A stretch of DNA of 64,000 nucleotides. Source: Massilia sp. YIM B02769. GTDB taxonomy: Bacteria; Pseudomonadota; Gammaproteobacteria; Burkholderiales; Burkholderiaceae_D. The notes under the pieces were generated by a model. It did not search any database. It worked only from the letters and a program-made list of their open reading frames with translations, and was not told the origin of the DNA. Below are positions 8,604 through 16,734 of the stretch, one piece after another; the first letter of the stretch is position 1; every line of letters starts with the position of its first letter. A program made the position numbers and the translations under genes. The stretch is taken from the NCBI RefSeq assembly GCF_030411995.1, contig NZ_JASNRC010000013.1, positions 116,518 through 180,517 on the forward strand. The letters run 5' to 3'.

Positions 8604-9983
8604 ATGACGACGATCATCCGTGGCGGCACCATCGTGAACGCCGACCGCGCCTTCCGCGGCGACGTGCTTTGTTTTGGCGACAAGATCGTCGCCGTCGGCG
8701 AGAGCCTCGACGCGCCCGCCAACGCCACGGTGATCGACGCCGGCGGCCAGTACGTGATGCCGGGCGGGATCGACACCCACACGCACATGCAGCTGCCCTT
8801 CATGGGCACGGTGACGGCCGACGACTTCTTCAGCGGCACTGCGGCCGGCCTGGCGGGCGGCACCACGACCATCATGGACTTCGTCATCCCGAACCCGCAG
8901 CAATCGCTGCTGGAAGCCTACCGCACCTGGCGCGGCTGGGCACGCAAGTCGGCGGCCGACTACACCTTCCACGTGGCCGTCACCTGGTGGGACGATTCGG
9001 TGCACGCCGACATGGGCGCCCTGGTGCGCGAGCACGGCGTGAACAGCTTCAAGCACTTCATGGCCTACAAGAACGCGATCATGGCCGACGACGAGACGCT
9101 GGTGAAAAGCTTCCGCCGCGCGCTGGAGCTCGGCGCGATTCCGACCGTGCATGCCGAGAACGGCGAGCTGGTGTTCCAGCTGCAGCAGGAACTGCTGGCC
9201 AAGGGCATCACCGGCGCGAAAGCCCATCCGCTCTCGCGCCCGCCCGAGGTGGAAGCGGAAGCCGCGAACCGCGCCATCGCGATTGCCAACGTGCTCGGCA
9301 CGCCGGTCTACATCGTCCACGTGTCGTGCGCCGAATCGCTGGACGCCATCGTGCGCGCCCGCGCCAAAGGCCAGCGCGTGTATGGCGAAGCGCTGGCCGG
9401 CCACCTGGTGATCGACGACAGCGTGTACCAGAGCGAAGACGAGGACTTCGCGCGCGGCCACGTCATGAGCCCGCCGTTCCGCAGCCGCCACCACCAGGAT
9501 GCGCTCTGGCACGGCCTCACCGGCGGCAACCTGCACACCACTGCCACCGATCACTGCACCTTCTGCGCCGAGCAAAAGGCGATGGGCGCGAACGATTTCA
9601 CGCGCATCCCGAACGGCTGCGGCGGCGTCGAGGAGCGCATGGCGGTGGTCTGGGACGCCGGCGTCAACAGCGGCCGCCTGACGCCTTCCGAATTCGTGCG
9701 CGTCACGTCCACCAACGCCGCCCAGATCTTCAACATGTACCCGCGCAAGGGCGTCATCGCGGTCGGGGCCGACGCCGATCTCGTGATCTGGGACCCGAAC
9801 GGCACGCGCACCATCTCCGCGCAAACCCAGTTCTCGAAAGGCGGTTTCAACGTCTTCGAAGGCCGCACCGTGCGCGGCATCCCGACGCACACGGTCGCCG
9901 CCGGCAAGCTGGTCTTCGAGCGCGGCGACCTGCGCGCCGAAGAAGGCGCCGGCCGCCACATCGACCGTCCCGCATTCGCCTGA
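8604..9983 (+). CDS. hydA: Dihydropyrimidinase (D-hydantoinase)
   Basis: A 459-residue cyclic amidohydrolase that opens dihydrouracil/dihydrothymine to N-carbamoyl-beta-alanine or N-carbamoyl-beta-aminoisobutyrate. The binuclear metal site is complete: H59 and H61 in GIDTHTHM, K150 in NSFKHFMAYK (the carboxylated lysine), H183 in TVHAENGE, the histidine in IVHVSC, and the aspartate in TATDHC. PNGCGGVEERM is the usual substrate-loop motif. The ATG has an AAGGGACG ribosome site. It sits between the permease and the carbamoyl hydrolase, the order expected for the pathway. Allantoinase-like side activity is possible but not indicated. Confidence 0.93.
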   Translation: MTTIIRGGTIVNADRAFRGDVLCFGDKIVAVGESLDAPANATVIDAGGQYVMPGGIDTHTHMQLPFMGTVTADDFFSGTAAGLAGGTTTIMDFVIPNPQQSLLEAYRTWRGWARKSAADYTFHVAVTWWDDSVHADMGALVREHGVNSFKHFMAYKNAIMADDETLVKSFRRALELGAIPTVHAENGELVFQLQQELLAKGITGAKAHPLSRPPEVEAEAANRAIAIANVLGTPVYIVHVSCAESLDAIVRARAKGQRVYGEALAGHLVIDDSVYQSEDEDFARGHVMSPPFRSRHHQDALWHGLTGGNLHTTATDHCTFCAEQKAMGANDFTRIPNGCGGVEERMAVVWDAGVNSGRLTPSEFVRVTSTNAAQIFNMYPRKGVIAVGADADLVIWDPNGTRTISAQTQFSKGGFNVFEGRTVRGIPTHTVAAGKLVFERGDLRAEEGAGRHIDRPAFA

Positions 9984-10036
9984 TCGATACCGCAAACGGC
10001 GCCCCGTTCCGCACACCCCGGGGCGCATGCGAAAAC

Positions 10037-10096
10037 CGTAGGGTGGACGGCTCTGCCGTCCACGCGTTCAACAGGCGGTGGCCTGCCACCCTGTAA
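10037..10096. repeat. CGTAGGGTGG palindromic repeat, copy 2 (short)
   Basis: A 60-bp copy: CGTAGGGTGGACGGCTCTGC, then GCCGTCCACGCG (internal hairpin GGACGGC/GCCGTCC), then a decayed right end GCCACCCTGTAACC. It lies between the dihydropyrimidinase and carbamoyl hydrolase genes. Confidence 0.75.
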
Positions 10097-10130
10097 CCGA
10101 AAGCCGCCGCGTTCCCACCCGGAGAAAATC

Positions 10131-11372
10131 ATGCCCGACACCCTGCGCATCAACGGCCAACGCCTCTGGCACTCCCTGATGGAACTCGCCAAGATCGGCG
10201 CCACCGAGAAGGGCGGCGTCAAGCGCCTGGCCCTGACCGACCTCGATCGCCAGGGCCGCGACCTGGTCGTGCAATGGGGCCGTGACGCCGGCATGTCGGT
10301 CACCGTCGACAAGATCGGCAACGTCTTCATGCGCCGCGCAGGCCGCAACAACGATCTCGCCCCCATCGTCACCGGCAGCCACGTCGACACCCAGCCCACC
10401 GGCGGCAAGTTCGACGGCAATTACGGCGTGCTGGCTGGCCTCGAAGTCGTGCGCACCCTGAATGACCGGGGCATCGTCACCGAAGCGCCCATCGAGGTCG
10501 CCTTCTGGACCAACGAGGAAGGCTCGCGCTTCGTGCCGGTGATGATGGGCTCCGGCGTCTTCTGCGGTGCCTTCAGCCTGGAGGCCGCCTACGCCGCCAG
10601 GGATGTCGACGGAAAAAGCGTGCGCGAGGAACTGGAACGCATCGGCTACCTGGGCACGGAAGAACCCGGCCAGCACCCCATCGGCGCCTATTTCGAAACC
10701 CACATCGAGCAGGGCCCGGTGCTGGAAGACGCCGACAAGGTCATCGGCGTGGTGCCGGCCGTGATGGGCCTGTCCTGGTACGACTGCACGGTCAGCGGCA
10801 TGGAGGCGCACGCCGGTCCCACGCCGATGGGATTGCGCCGCGACGCGCTGCAGGTGGCAACTACCATCATGCAGGAGGTGGTCGCCATCGCGAACCGTTA
10901 TCCGCCTTACGGACGCGGCACGGTCGGCATGGTGCAGGTGTTCCCGAACAGCCGCAACGTGATCCCGGGCCAGGTGAAGTTCAGCATCGACCTGCGCAAT
11001 GTGAACGATGAGTTGCTGAACACCATGCACGAGGAGATGCTCGCCTTTGTCGCGAAGACGCGAAGCGAGACCGGCCTCGGCATCGAAGTCGAGCGCGTCT
11101 CCTACTATCCGCCTTGCCCCTTCCACCCGGACTGCGTGAACGCCGTGCGCGCCGCCACCGACAAGCTGGGCTACCCGGTCATGGACGTGGTCTCCGGGGC
11201 CGGCCACGACGCCATCTACGCCGCCCGCGTGGCCCCGAGCGGCATGATCTTCGTGCCCTGCAAGGACGGTATCAGCCACAACGAGATCGAGGACGCCAAG
11301 CCCGCGCACCTGGAAGCCGGCTGCAACGTGCTGCTGCATGCGATGCTGGAGCGGGCACAAGTGGTGGAGTAA
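10131..11372 (+). CDS. M20-family N-carbamoyl-amino-acid hydrolase (probable beta-ureidopropionase)
   Basis: A 413-residue Zn/Mn-dependent amidohydrolase of the HyuC/AllC group. In this context it should cleave N-carbamoyl-beta-alanine to beta-alanine, CO2 and NH3. Metal ligands are visible: H84 in TGSHVDTQP, D95 in GGKFDGNYGV and E129/E130 in FWTNEEGSRF. FETHIEQGPVLE and VSGAGHDAIYAA near the C-terminus are the remaining signature motifs. The length is normal for the family. The end product feeds the aminotransferase at 1255. The same fold recurs as the second half of the fusion at 14906-16660, which is specific for allantoate rather than this substrate. Confidence 0.88.
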   Translation: MPDTLRINGQRLWHSLMELAKIGATEKGGVKRLALTDLDRQGRDLVVQWGRDAGMSVTVDKIGNVFMRRAGRNNDLAPIVTGSHVDTQPTGGKFDGNYGVLAGLEVVRTLNDRGIVTEAPIEVAFWTNEEGSRFVPVMMGSGVFCGAFSLEAAYAARDVDGKSVREELERIGYLGTEEPGQHPIGAYFETHIEQGPVLEDADKVIGVVPAVMGLSWYDCTVSGMEAHAGPTPMGLRRDALQVATTIMQEVVAIANRYPPYGRGTVGMVQVFPNSRNVIPGQVKFSIDLRNVNDELLNTMHEEMLAFVAKTRSETGLGIEVERVSYYPPCPFHPDCVNAVRAATDKLGYPVMDVVSGAGHDAIYAARVAPSGMIFVPCKDGISHNEIEDAKPAHLEAGCNVLLHAMLERAQVVE

Positions 11373-11447
11373 GGTCGCGCAGTCGATCATGGCGTGAGGG
11401 CAGGGACGCGTCCGCTGCATGCCGGCAAACGCGGCTAGAATGGCCGC

Positions 11448-11774
11448 ATGCCGAGCAAACTCCCTACCTTTCCCGGTCCGCTGACCGCACGCGGCGCCGT
11501 GCTGGCGGTGCTGTTGTCGAACGAGGACCAGACCGGTTCCGAACCGCTGCAGGGCCGCGTGACCCTGGCCGCCATCGTGCGCACCCTGAAGCGCAAGTAT
11601 CACTGGCCGATCGAAACCCACAGCTTCCCGGCGAACGCCGCCGACGGCCGCGCCACCTGGGCCACGGTCTACAGCCTGCCGGAAAATGTGATCGCCAAAG
11701 CCCTGGAGCGCGGAGGACGCGACTGGTTGCGCGCGCGCAAGCAGGCCCGGCGCGGCCTCGCACACCTCGAGTAG
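11448..11774 (+). CDS. Hypothetical protein, possible winged-helix fold
   Basis: A 108-residue basic protein. The central part (TLAAIVRTLKRKYHWPIETH, with downstream TVYSLPENVIAKALE) reads like the small winged-helix domains in which one helix packs against a 'pIet' strand. A DNA-binding role is possible but unproven. The C-terminus is rich in Arg/Lys (RARKQARRG). The stop codon TAG at 11772-11774 is the start of a GTAGGGT repeat arm. No operon partner is evident, because 205 bases separate it from the next gene. Confidence 0.55.
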   Translation: MPSKLPTFPGPLTARGAVLAVLLSNEDQTGSEPLQGRVTLAAIVRTLKRKYHWPIETHSFPANAADGRATWATVYSLPENVIAKALERGGRDWLRARKQARRGLAHLE

Positions 11775-11808
11775 GGTCGACGGCTTTGCCGTCCACGCTT
11801 TCAAACAA
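11771..11808. repeat. GTAGGGT repeat, copy 3 (single arm)
   Basis: A solitary arm: GTAGGGTCGACGGCTTTGCC then GTCCACGC, with hairpin GACGGC-TTT-GCCGTC. Its TAG is the stop codon of the preceding gene. No inverted partner is visible downstream. Confidence 0.6.
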
Positions 11809-11856
11809 CGGGCGCATGTCGCACTTTTTTATAAGGGACTCCTGCAGCTTGTGCTT

Positions 11857-11875
11857 TTGATCTGGCTCATATCAA
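11857..11875. promoter_or_regulatory. TTGAT...ATCAA inverted repeat upstream of the DUF1326 gene
   Basis: TTGATCTGGCTCATATCAA lies about 105 bases before the ATG at 11980. The half-sites match FNR/ANR halves (TTGAT/ATCAA), but the 9-base spacer is longer than the usual 4, so the assignment to FNR is weak. The alternative TTGAT-CTGG-CTCAT has the right spacing with a poor right half. Confidence 0.3.
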
Positions 11876-11979
11876 CTGCGCCACGCCGCGCTTGTCTGTG
11901 ACTTCCCGCCGTCCTACTTTGTAAAGATGCAGCCGGTCCGCGCCCCTGCAACCGGCAGCCACGACAAAGGGGAAGCATC

Positions 11980-12582
11980 ATGAGCTATCGTCTCGAAGGC
12001 AGGCTATTGGAAGTCTGCAACTGCAAGGTCCTGTGCCCGTGCTGGATCGGCGAAGACCCCGACCACGGCACCTGCGACACCATCGTCGCCTGGCACATCG
12101 ACAAGGGCGCCATCGACGGCGTCGACGTCGGCGGACACACGCTGGCCGCCGTGTCCCATCTGCCCGGCAACATCCTGAAGGGCAACTGGCGCGTCGCCTT
12201 CTTCGTCGACGACGGCGCCAGCGATGAACAAATGGACGCGCTCCTGAAGGTCTACAGCGGCAAGTCCGGCGGCGCGGTGGCCGAACTGTCCAAGCTGATC
12301 GGCGAAGTGGTCTCGATCGAACGCGCACCGATCACGTTCACGGTGAACGAGGGCAGGGGAGAACTGGCCATCGGCAGCGATTACTATGCCGAGCTCGAAC
12401 CCTATCGCGGCCCGAGCGGCAACACCACCACGCTGACCGAAACCATCTTCTCGACCGTGCCCGGCGCCCCGGTTTTTGTGGGCAAGGCGCCGGTCTACCG
12501 ATCGCGCAACGACACCCTCGGCATCCACCTGAACCTGCGCGACCATAACGCGCTGCAAAGCACCTTCGTGTTCGAAGCATGA
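11980..12582 (+). CDS. DUF1326 domain protein with CxC...CPC motif
   Basis: A 200-residue soluble protein of the DUF1326 family, recognised by the N-terminal EVCNCKVLCPCWIGEDPDHG. Cysteines at about residues 13, 15, 19 and 21 suggest a thiol or metal site. A further cysteine follows in GTCDTIVAWHI. The biochemical role is not established as far as I know. It overlaps the next gene (DUF2182 membrane protein) by four bases (ATGA), and this pairing suggests a joint function, perhaps in metal handling. The ATG has a strong AAAGGGGAAG site. Confidence 0.75.
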   Translation: MSYRLEGRLLEVCNCKVLCPCWIGEDPDHGTCDTIVAWHIDKGAIDGVDVGGHTLAAVSHLPGNILKGNWRVAFFVDDGASDEQMDALLKVYSGKSGGAVAELSKLIGEVVSIERAPITFTVNEGRGELAIGSDYYAELEPYRGPSGNTTTLTETIFSTVPGAPVFVGKAPVYRSRNDTLGIHLNLRDHNALQSTFVFEA

Positions 12583-13400
12583 GCGCAGCGGCCAACGCGC
12601 CGCGCGTGCGGCGCCATACCCGCGTATTCGCGCCGCTGCTGCTGGCGCTGGCGGCGCTGGCCTGGCTGACCCTGTGGATCTGGGCCGGCAGTCCCTGGGG
12701 GCGCTATCTCGACCACGGCGACTGGACCGCCTCCGGCCCGGCCGCCGCGCTGTGCCGCGCGCTGCCGGCCGGCGACATCGTGGTCCCGCTGCTGTTGTAT
12801 GCTGTGGCCTGGATCCTGATGACCGCCGCGATGATGCTGCCCACCACATTGCCGCTGTTCGACGCCTTCGACCGCCTGACCGCCAGCCGGCCCGACCATG
12901 GCCGCCTGCTGGTGCTGCTCGGCCTCGGCTACATGGCCGCCTGGGGCGCCTTCGGCATCCTCGCCCACGGTTTGCACACGGGCCTGCTGGCGTTGATGAA
13001 CCAATCGCCGCAGCTGGCCTGGAACGGCTGGATCGTCGGCGCCGCGGTGATCGCCGGCGCCGGCGCCTTCCAGTTCAGCCGCCTGAAATACGCTTGCCTC
13101 GACCGCTGCCGTTCGCCGCTCGGCTTCATCATGACGCACTGGCGCGGCCGCGACCACGGCCGCCAGGCCTTGCTGCTCGGCCTGCACCATGGCGCCTATT
13201 GCGTCGGCTGTTGCTGGGCGCTGATGCTGCTGATGTTCGCCGTCGGCGCCGGCAGCCTGGGCTGGATGCTGGTGCTGGCAGTTGTGATGGCCGTCGAGAA
13301 GAACGCACCCTGGGGGCGCCAGTTCGACAAGTTCGTGGGCAAGCCGCTGGGTGCGGCGCTGCTGGCCTGGTCGGCACTGCTGGTGGCCAGCCATGCGTGA
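12579..13400 (+). CDS. DUF2182 membrane protein (predicted metal-binding)
   Basis: A 273-residue polytopic membrane protein with about six to seven hydrophobic segments. The DUF2182 signature is clear: MTAAMMLPTTLPLFDAF in the second region, LKYACLDRCRSPLGF, and HHGAYCVGCCWALMLLMFAV, whose cysteines and histidines could bind a metal. It starts inside the stop codon of the DUF1326 gene and its stop overlaps the transporter gene that follows, so the three genes form a tight operon. The function is unknown; the family name 'predicted metal-binding' is itself an inference. Confidence 0.75.
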   Translation: MSAAANAPRVRRHTRVFAPLLLALAALAWLTLWIWAGSPWGRYLDHGDWTASGPAAALCRALPAGDIVVPLLLYAVAWILMTAAMMLPTTLPLFDAFDRLTASRPDHGRLLVLLGLGYMAAWGAFGILAHGLHTGLLALMNQSPQLAWNGWIVGAAVIAGAGAFQFSRLKYACLDRCRSPLGFIMTHWRGRDHGRQALLLGLHHGAYCVGCCWALMLLMFAVGAGSLGWMLVLAVVMAVEKNAPWGRQFDKFVGKPLGAALLAWSALLVASHA

Positions 13401-14259
13401 CCTCGCCACCAGCCGCCCGCGCTTGTCGACGCTGGCGTTCACGGCGGCGGCGATGCTGGCCTTTGCCGCCAACTCGCTGCTGTGCCGGCTGGCGCTGCTG
13501 CAAGGCGGGATCGACCCGGCCAGCTTCGGCGCGGTGCGCATCGTTTCCGGCGCCATTGCGCTGGCGCTGATCGTGCGCTGGCGTGCGGGCGGCGCCGAGG
13601 AGGCCGGTGGCGACTGGCTGTCGGCGGCGATGCTGTTCGCCTATGTCGCCTTCTTTTCCTTCGCCTATGTGAGCCTGGCGGCCGGTAGCGGCGCGCTGAT
13701 TTTGTTCGGCGCCGTCCAGCTGACCATGTTCGGCGCCGCCCTGCGCGCCGGCGAGCGCTTTGCGCCGCTGGCTTGTGCCGGCCTGGCCGTGGCGGCGCTG
13801 GGCCTGGTCTATCTTGTCCTGCCGGGCGTCAGCGCACCGCCCATTGTGGGCGCGGTGCTGATGGCATTGGCCGGCGTGGCCTGGGGCGTGTATTCGCTGC
13901 GTGGACGCGGCGCGCTCGATCCGCTTGGCGCCACGGCCGGCAACTTCCTGCGCGCCGCACCGATGGCGCTGGTGTTGTGGCTGCCCTTTGTCGGCGGCGC
14001 GCATGCCGACGTGGGCGGCATCCTGCTCGCGGTGGCATCGGGCGCCATCACCTCGGGTGTCGGCTATGCGCTCTGGTACACGGCGCTGCGCGAACTCAGC
14101 GCGATGCGCGCGGCGACAGTGCAGCTGTCGGTGCCGGTGATTACGGCCTTCGGCGCGGTGCTGTTCCTGGCCGAGCCATTGAGCCTGCGGCTGGGAGTGG
14201 CCTCGGTGGCGATCCTCGGCGGGATTGCGCTCGTGCTGGCGGGCCGGGCAAGAGCGTAG
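13393..14259 (+). CDS. DMT-family (EamA) exporter
   Basis: A 288-residue transporter with ten predicted helices made of two EamA repeats (first half about residues 10-130, second half 140-285). FAANSLLCRLALLQGGIDPA in the first repeat and AITSGVGYALWYTALRELSA in the second are typical. Substrates of this group are usually amino acids or metabolites moving outward; none can be named. I chose the ATG at 13393, which overlaps the previous stop. An earlier in-frame ATG (13351) lies inside the DUF2182 gene. The stop TAG lies in the left end of a palindromic repeat. Confidence 0.85.
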   Translation: MRDLATSRPRLSTLAFTAAAMLAFAANSLLCRLALLQGGIDPASFGAVRIVSGAIALALIVRWRAGGAEEAGGDWLSAAMLFAYVAFFSFAYVSLAAGSGALILFGAVQLTMFGAALRAGERFAPLACAGLAVAALGLVYLVLPGVSAPPIVGAVLMALAGVAWGVYSLRGRGALDPLGATAGNFLRAAPMALVLWLPFVGGAHADVGGILLAVASGAITSGVGYALWYTALRELSAMRAATVQLSVPVITAFGAVLFLAEPLSLRLGVASVAILGGIALVLAGRARA

Positions 14260-14437
14260 GGTGGTCGGCTCCACCGGAGACGATGCGCATACCTGGCTTG
14301 TGCGCCGCCCACGCGTTCAACGCACGCCAGCGTCGGCGCAGCCTATCCATTTACCTCTGTTCGGAAGACAGTCGAACACGTGGGCGGCGCACCCGCCGCG
14401 GATGCGCATCGTCTGCGGCGTAGCCGTCCACCCTACG
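14255..14437. repeat. CGTAGGGTGG palindromic repeat, copy 4 (long, between convergent genes)
   Basis: A 183-bp imperfect palindrome. The ends are CGTAGGGTGG and CCACCCTACG. Inside, GACGATGCGCAT pairs with ATGCGCATCGTC, and GCGCCGCCCACGCG pairs with CACGTGGGCGGCGC. The TAG in each end is the stop codon of the flanking gene on that side (14257-14259 on plus, 14433-14435 on minus). It could act as a bidirectional terminator. Confidence 0.85.
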
Positions 14438-14909
14438 CCTGGGTCGTCTGCTTTTCCATGTACACGGATGGAATGCCGATGCCCGAGCGGTGCGGGTACA
14501 GCGCTTCGCGCAGGGCGATGAACCCGGCGCGCTGGTAAAAGGGCACGGCGTTCAGCGAGGCCGAAAGAAACAGTCGCCTGCAGCCGGCCGCACGCGCCAT
14601 GTCTTCGGCGGCCGCCAGCAGCATGCGTCCGATGCCGCGCCCATGTTCGCCCGGCTCGACAAACACCGCATCGACTTCGCCGCTGACCACGTCCACTGCG
14701 GCATACCCAAGCATGCGCCCGGCTTCCTCCGCGACGGTGGCGCCGCCCGCTGCAATCAAATGTGACAAGCTGTCCGGCGCCGGAGACGCCAGCCAGACAT
14801 CCAGCACATCCTGCGCATAATGCCCGGCGCAGCCATGGGCAACCGCGCGCGTACGCAGCGCCCACAAGGCGGCGACCTCGTCACCGCGCGCCGGCCGCAG
14901 GGCGATCAT
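14433..14909 (-). CDS. GNAT family N-acetyltransferase
   Basis: A 158-residue single-domain GNAT enzyme. VDAVFVEPGEHGRGIGRMLL is the acetyl-CoA-binding strand and P-loop-like motif (R/QxxGxG). LSASLNAVPFYQRAGF is the C-terminal motif common to PhnO/YjbC-like members. The acceptor is unknown. Its ATG overlaps the stop of the UraD-AllC fusion gene (ATGA), so it is probably the last gene of that minus-strand operon. The stop codon lies in a palindromic repeat. Confidence 0.82.
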   Translation of the reverse strand: MIALRPARGDEVAALWALRTRAVAHGCAGHYAQDVLDVWLASPAPDSLSHLIAAGGATVAEEAGRMLGYAAVDVVSGEVDAVFVEPGEHGRGIGRMLLAAAEDMARAAGCRRLFLSASLNAVPFYQRAGFIALREALYPHRSGIGIPSVYMEKQTTQA

Positions 14910-16660
14910 GCGCTCGTCGACACGCTGCGCAGGAAATCCAGCAGCACCTGCCCCGCCAGCTCGGCGTCGTCGGCCGTCATGGTCTCCAGCGGATTGTGGC
15001 TGATGCCGCCGTTGCCGCAGCGCGTGAACAGCATGGCGACCTCCGTGATCTGCGCCATCTGCATCGCATCGTGCCCGGCGCCCGACAGCAAGTCAAAACG
15101 CGGCACGCCGGCACGCTCGACCGCTGCCCCCAGCGCATCCATCAGGCGCGGCGAGCAGGGCGCCGCTTCCGCTTCCACGATCTTCCACAGCTTTTCGTCG
15201 ATGCCGCGCCGCGCGCAAATGGCGCTGATGCCGGCCAGGATATCGTCCACCGCCGCCAGGCGCACGGCGTCATCGGCCGCGCGGATGTCGAGCGAAAGCT
15301 TGCAGGCGCCGGGGATCACGTTCACCGAGCCGGCCGGCACTTCGAGCTGGCCGACGGTACCGACCAGCGACGCGACGCCGCTGCAGCGCGATTCGACCAG
15401 CAGCACGATCTCGGCGGCGGCCGCGGCGGCATCGCGCCGCATGCCCATCGGCGTGGTGCCCGCATGGCTGGCGACGCCTTCCAGTTCGACCAGGTAGCGC
15501 GAGCTGCCGGCAATCGCCGTCACCACGCCCACCGGCAAGCCGCGCTCCAGCAGCACCGGACCCTGTTCGATGTGCACTTCGACGAAGCCGAGCAGGTCCT
15601 CCGCCCGCCGCGCAATCGACGGGATCGCCGCGGGATGGTGGCCGCTTTCGAGCAGCGCCTGGCGCATGCTCACGCCGTCCGCGTCCTGGGTGTCGAGCCG
15701 GTCCAGGTCGAACTGCCCGGTGATCGCGCTGCTGCCCAGGAAGGTACTGCGAAAGCGTACGCCTTCTTCTTCCGCAAAGCCGACCACCTCGAGGTGATAC
15801 GGCAAACGCTCGCCACGCGCCTGCAGCGCGCGCACGATGGCAATCGGCAGCAGGATGCCCAGGCGCCCGTCGTACTTGCCGCCGTTGCGCACGGTGTCGT
15901 AGTGCGAGCCGGTCATCAGGGTCTTGGCGTTTGGATCCAGCGCGGCGTAGCGGCCGACCACGTTGCCGACCGCATCGATATGCGTTTGCATGCCGGCCTC
16001 ACGCATCCAGGCTTCGATCTGGTCGGCAGTGCGGCGGTGCGCCGGCGTCAGGTAGGCGCAGGTCAGGCCCGCGTCGGTATCGCTCCAGGCGCCGAGGATC
16101 TCGGCCCAGTCCATCACCTGCGCGCCGATCGACGGCGTGACGCCGAGCAGGGCATTCAGGCGGATCTCGGCGATGCGGTGCACTTGGCGCAGGGCTTCCG
16201 CCAGCTCGTCGCTGCGCGCATGCTTCAGGCGCCGCGCAAAGGTGTCGATGATCGCCGTGCGCGTCAGCCCGCGCCCGGTCGGGCCTTTGACGGCCAGGAT
16301 GAAGGGGAAGCCGAACTTGTCGTTGTACGCGGCATTCAAACGCTGCAGTGTGGCGTATTCCTCGGCGCTGCAGAGGTTCAGGCCGGAGGCCGCCTGTTCG
16401 CCCGTCGACTCGGCCGTCAGCTCGCCGGCAATCGCCGCCTTGCCCGCCAGCTCGGGGTGGGCGCGCAGCAGGCCCAGGCGCTCGTCCTCCGAAGCCGTAT
16501 CGACCACCGCCTGCAAGGCCAGTTTCAGCGCCGCCAGCGAGGCAAAGGGACGCGCGCTCGCGGTCCGCTGCGCAATCCAGGGCGAATGCTCGTAGATGCC
16601 GTTCAGGGCCGCGCCAAAAGCGGCGGCGTCAAGTGTGTTCAGGCTGGAGAGGGTAGTCAT
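14906..16660 (-). CDS. Fusion of OHCU decarboxylase (UraD) and allantoate amidohydrolase (AllC)
   Basis: A 584-residue two-domain enzyme of urate breakdown. Residues 1 to about 170 are OHCU decarboxylase: H68 in RAHPELAGKAA, E88 in STGEQA, and FPFILAVKG are the active-site motifs, and it yields S-allantoin. Residues from about 180 form an M20 amidohydrolase with TGSHYDTVRNGGKYDGRLG, GFAEEEGVRF, VEVHIEQGPVL and LLSGAGHDAMQ, consistent with allantoate deiminase. The intervening enzyme, allantoinase, is not encoded in this window. The gene is followed by a GNAT gene (4-base overlap) and preceded by a LysR gene on the same strand. PuuD, which makes the upstream intermediate, is divergent from that regulator. 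Confidence 0.9.
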   Translation of the reverse strand: MTTLSSLNTLDAAAFGAALNGIYEHSPWIAQRTASARPFASLAALKLALQAVVDTASEDERLGLLRAHPELAGKAAIAGELTAESTGEQAASGLNLCSAEEYATLQRLNAAYNDKFGFPFILAVKGPTGRGLTRTAIIDTFARRLKHARSDELAEALRQVHRIAEIRLNALLGVTPSIGAQVMDWAEILGAWSDTDAGLTCAYLTPAHRRTADQIEAWMREAGMQTHIDAVGNVVGRYAALDPNAKTLMTGSHYDTVRNGGKYDGRLGILLPIAIVRALQARGERLPYHLEVVGFAEEEGVRFRSTFLGSSAITGQFDLDRLDTQDADGVSMRQALLESGHHPAAIPSIARRAEDLLGFVEVHIEQGPVLLERGLPVGVVTAIAGSSRYLVELEGVASHAGTTPMGMRRDAAAAAAEIVLLVESRCSGVASLVGTVGQLEVPAGSVNVIPGACKLSLDIRAADDAVRLAAVDDILAGISAICARRGIDEKLWKIVEAEAAPCSPRLMDALGAAVERAGVPRFDLLSGAGHDAMQMAQITEVAMLFTRCGNGGISHNPLETMTADDAELAGQVLLDFLRSVSTSA

Positions 16661-16734
16661 GATCGGCCTCGCATGGTTCGAGCCTTCGATGATAAAGCCG
16701 GAGGGCGCCCCTGCCTATACGGGCGCCGATATAG

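Noticed and set aside
16661..16734. Terminator between the LysR gene and the UraD-AllC gene
   Set aside because: The GGGCGCC-type hairpin has no T run on the minus strand, so read-through from the regulator is equally possible.
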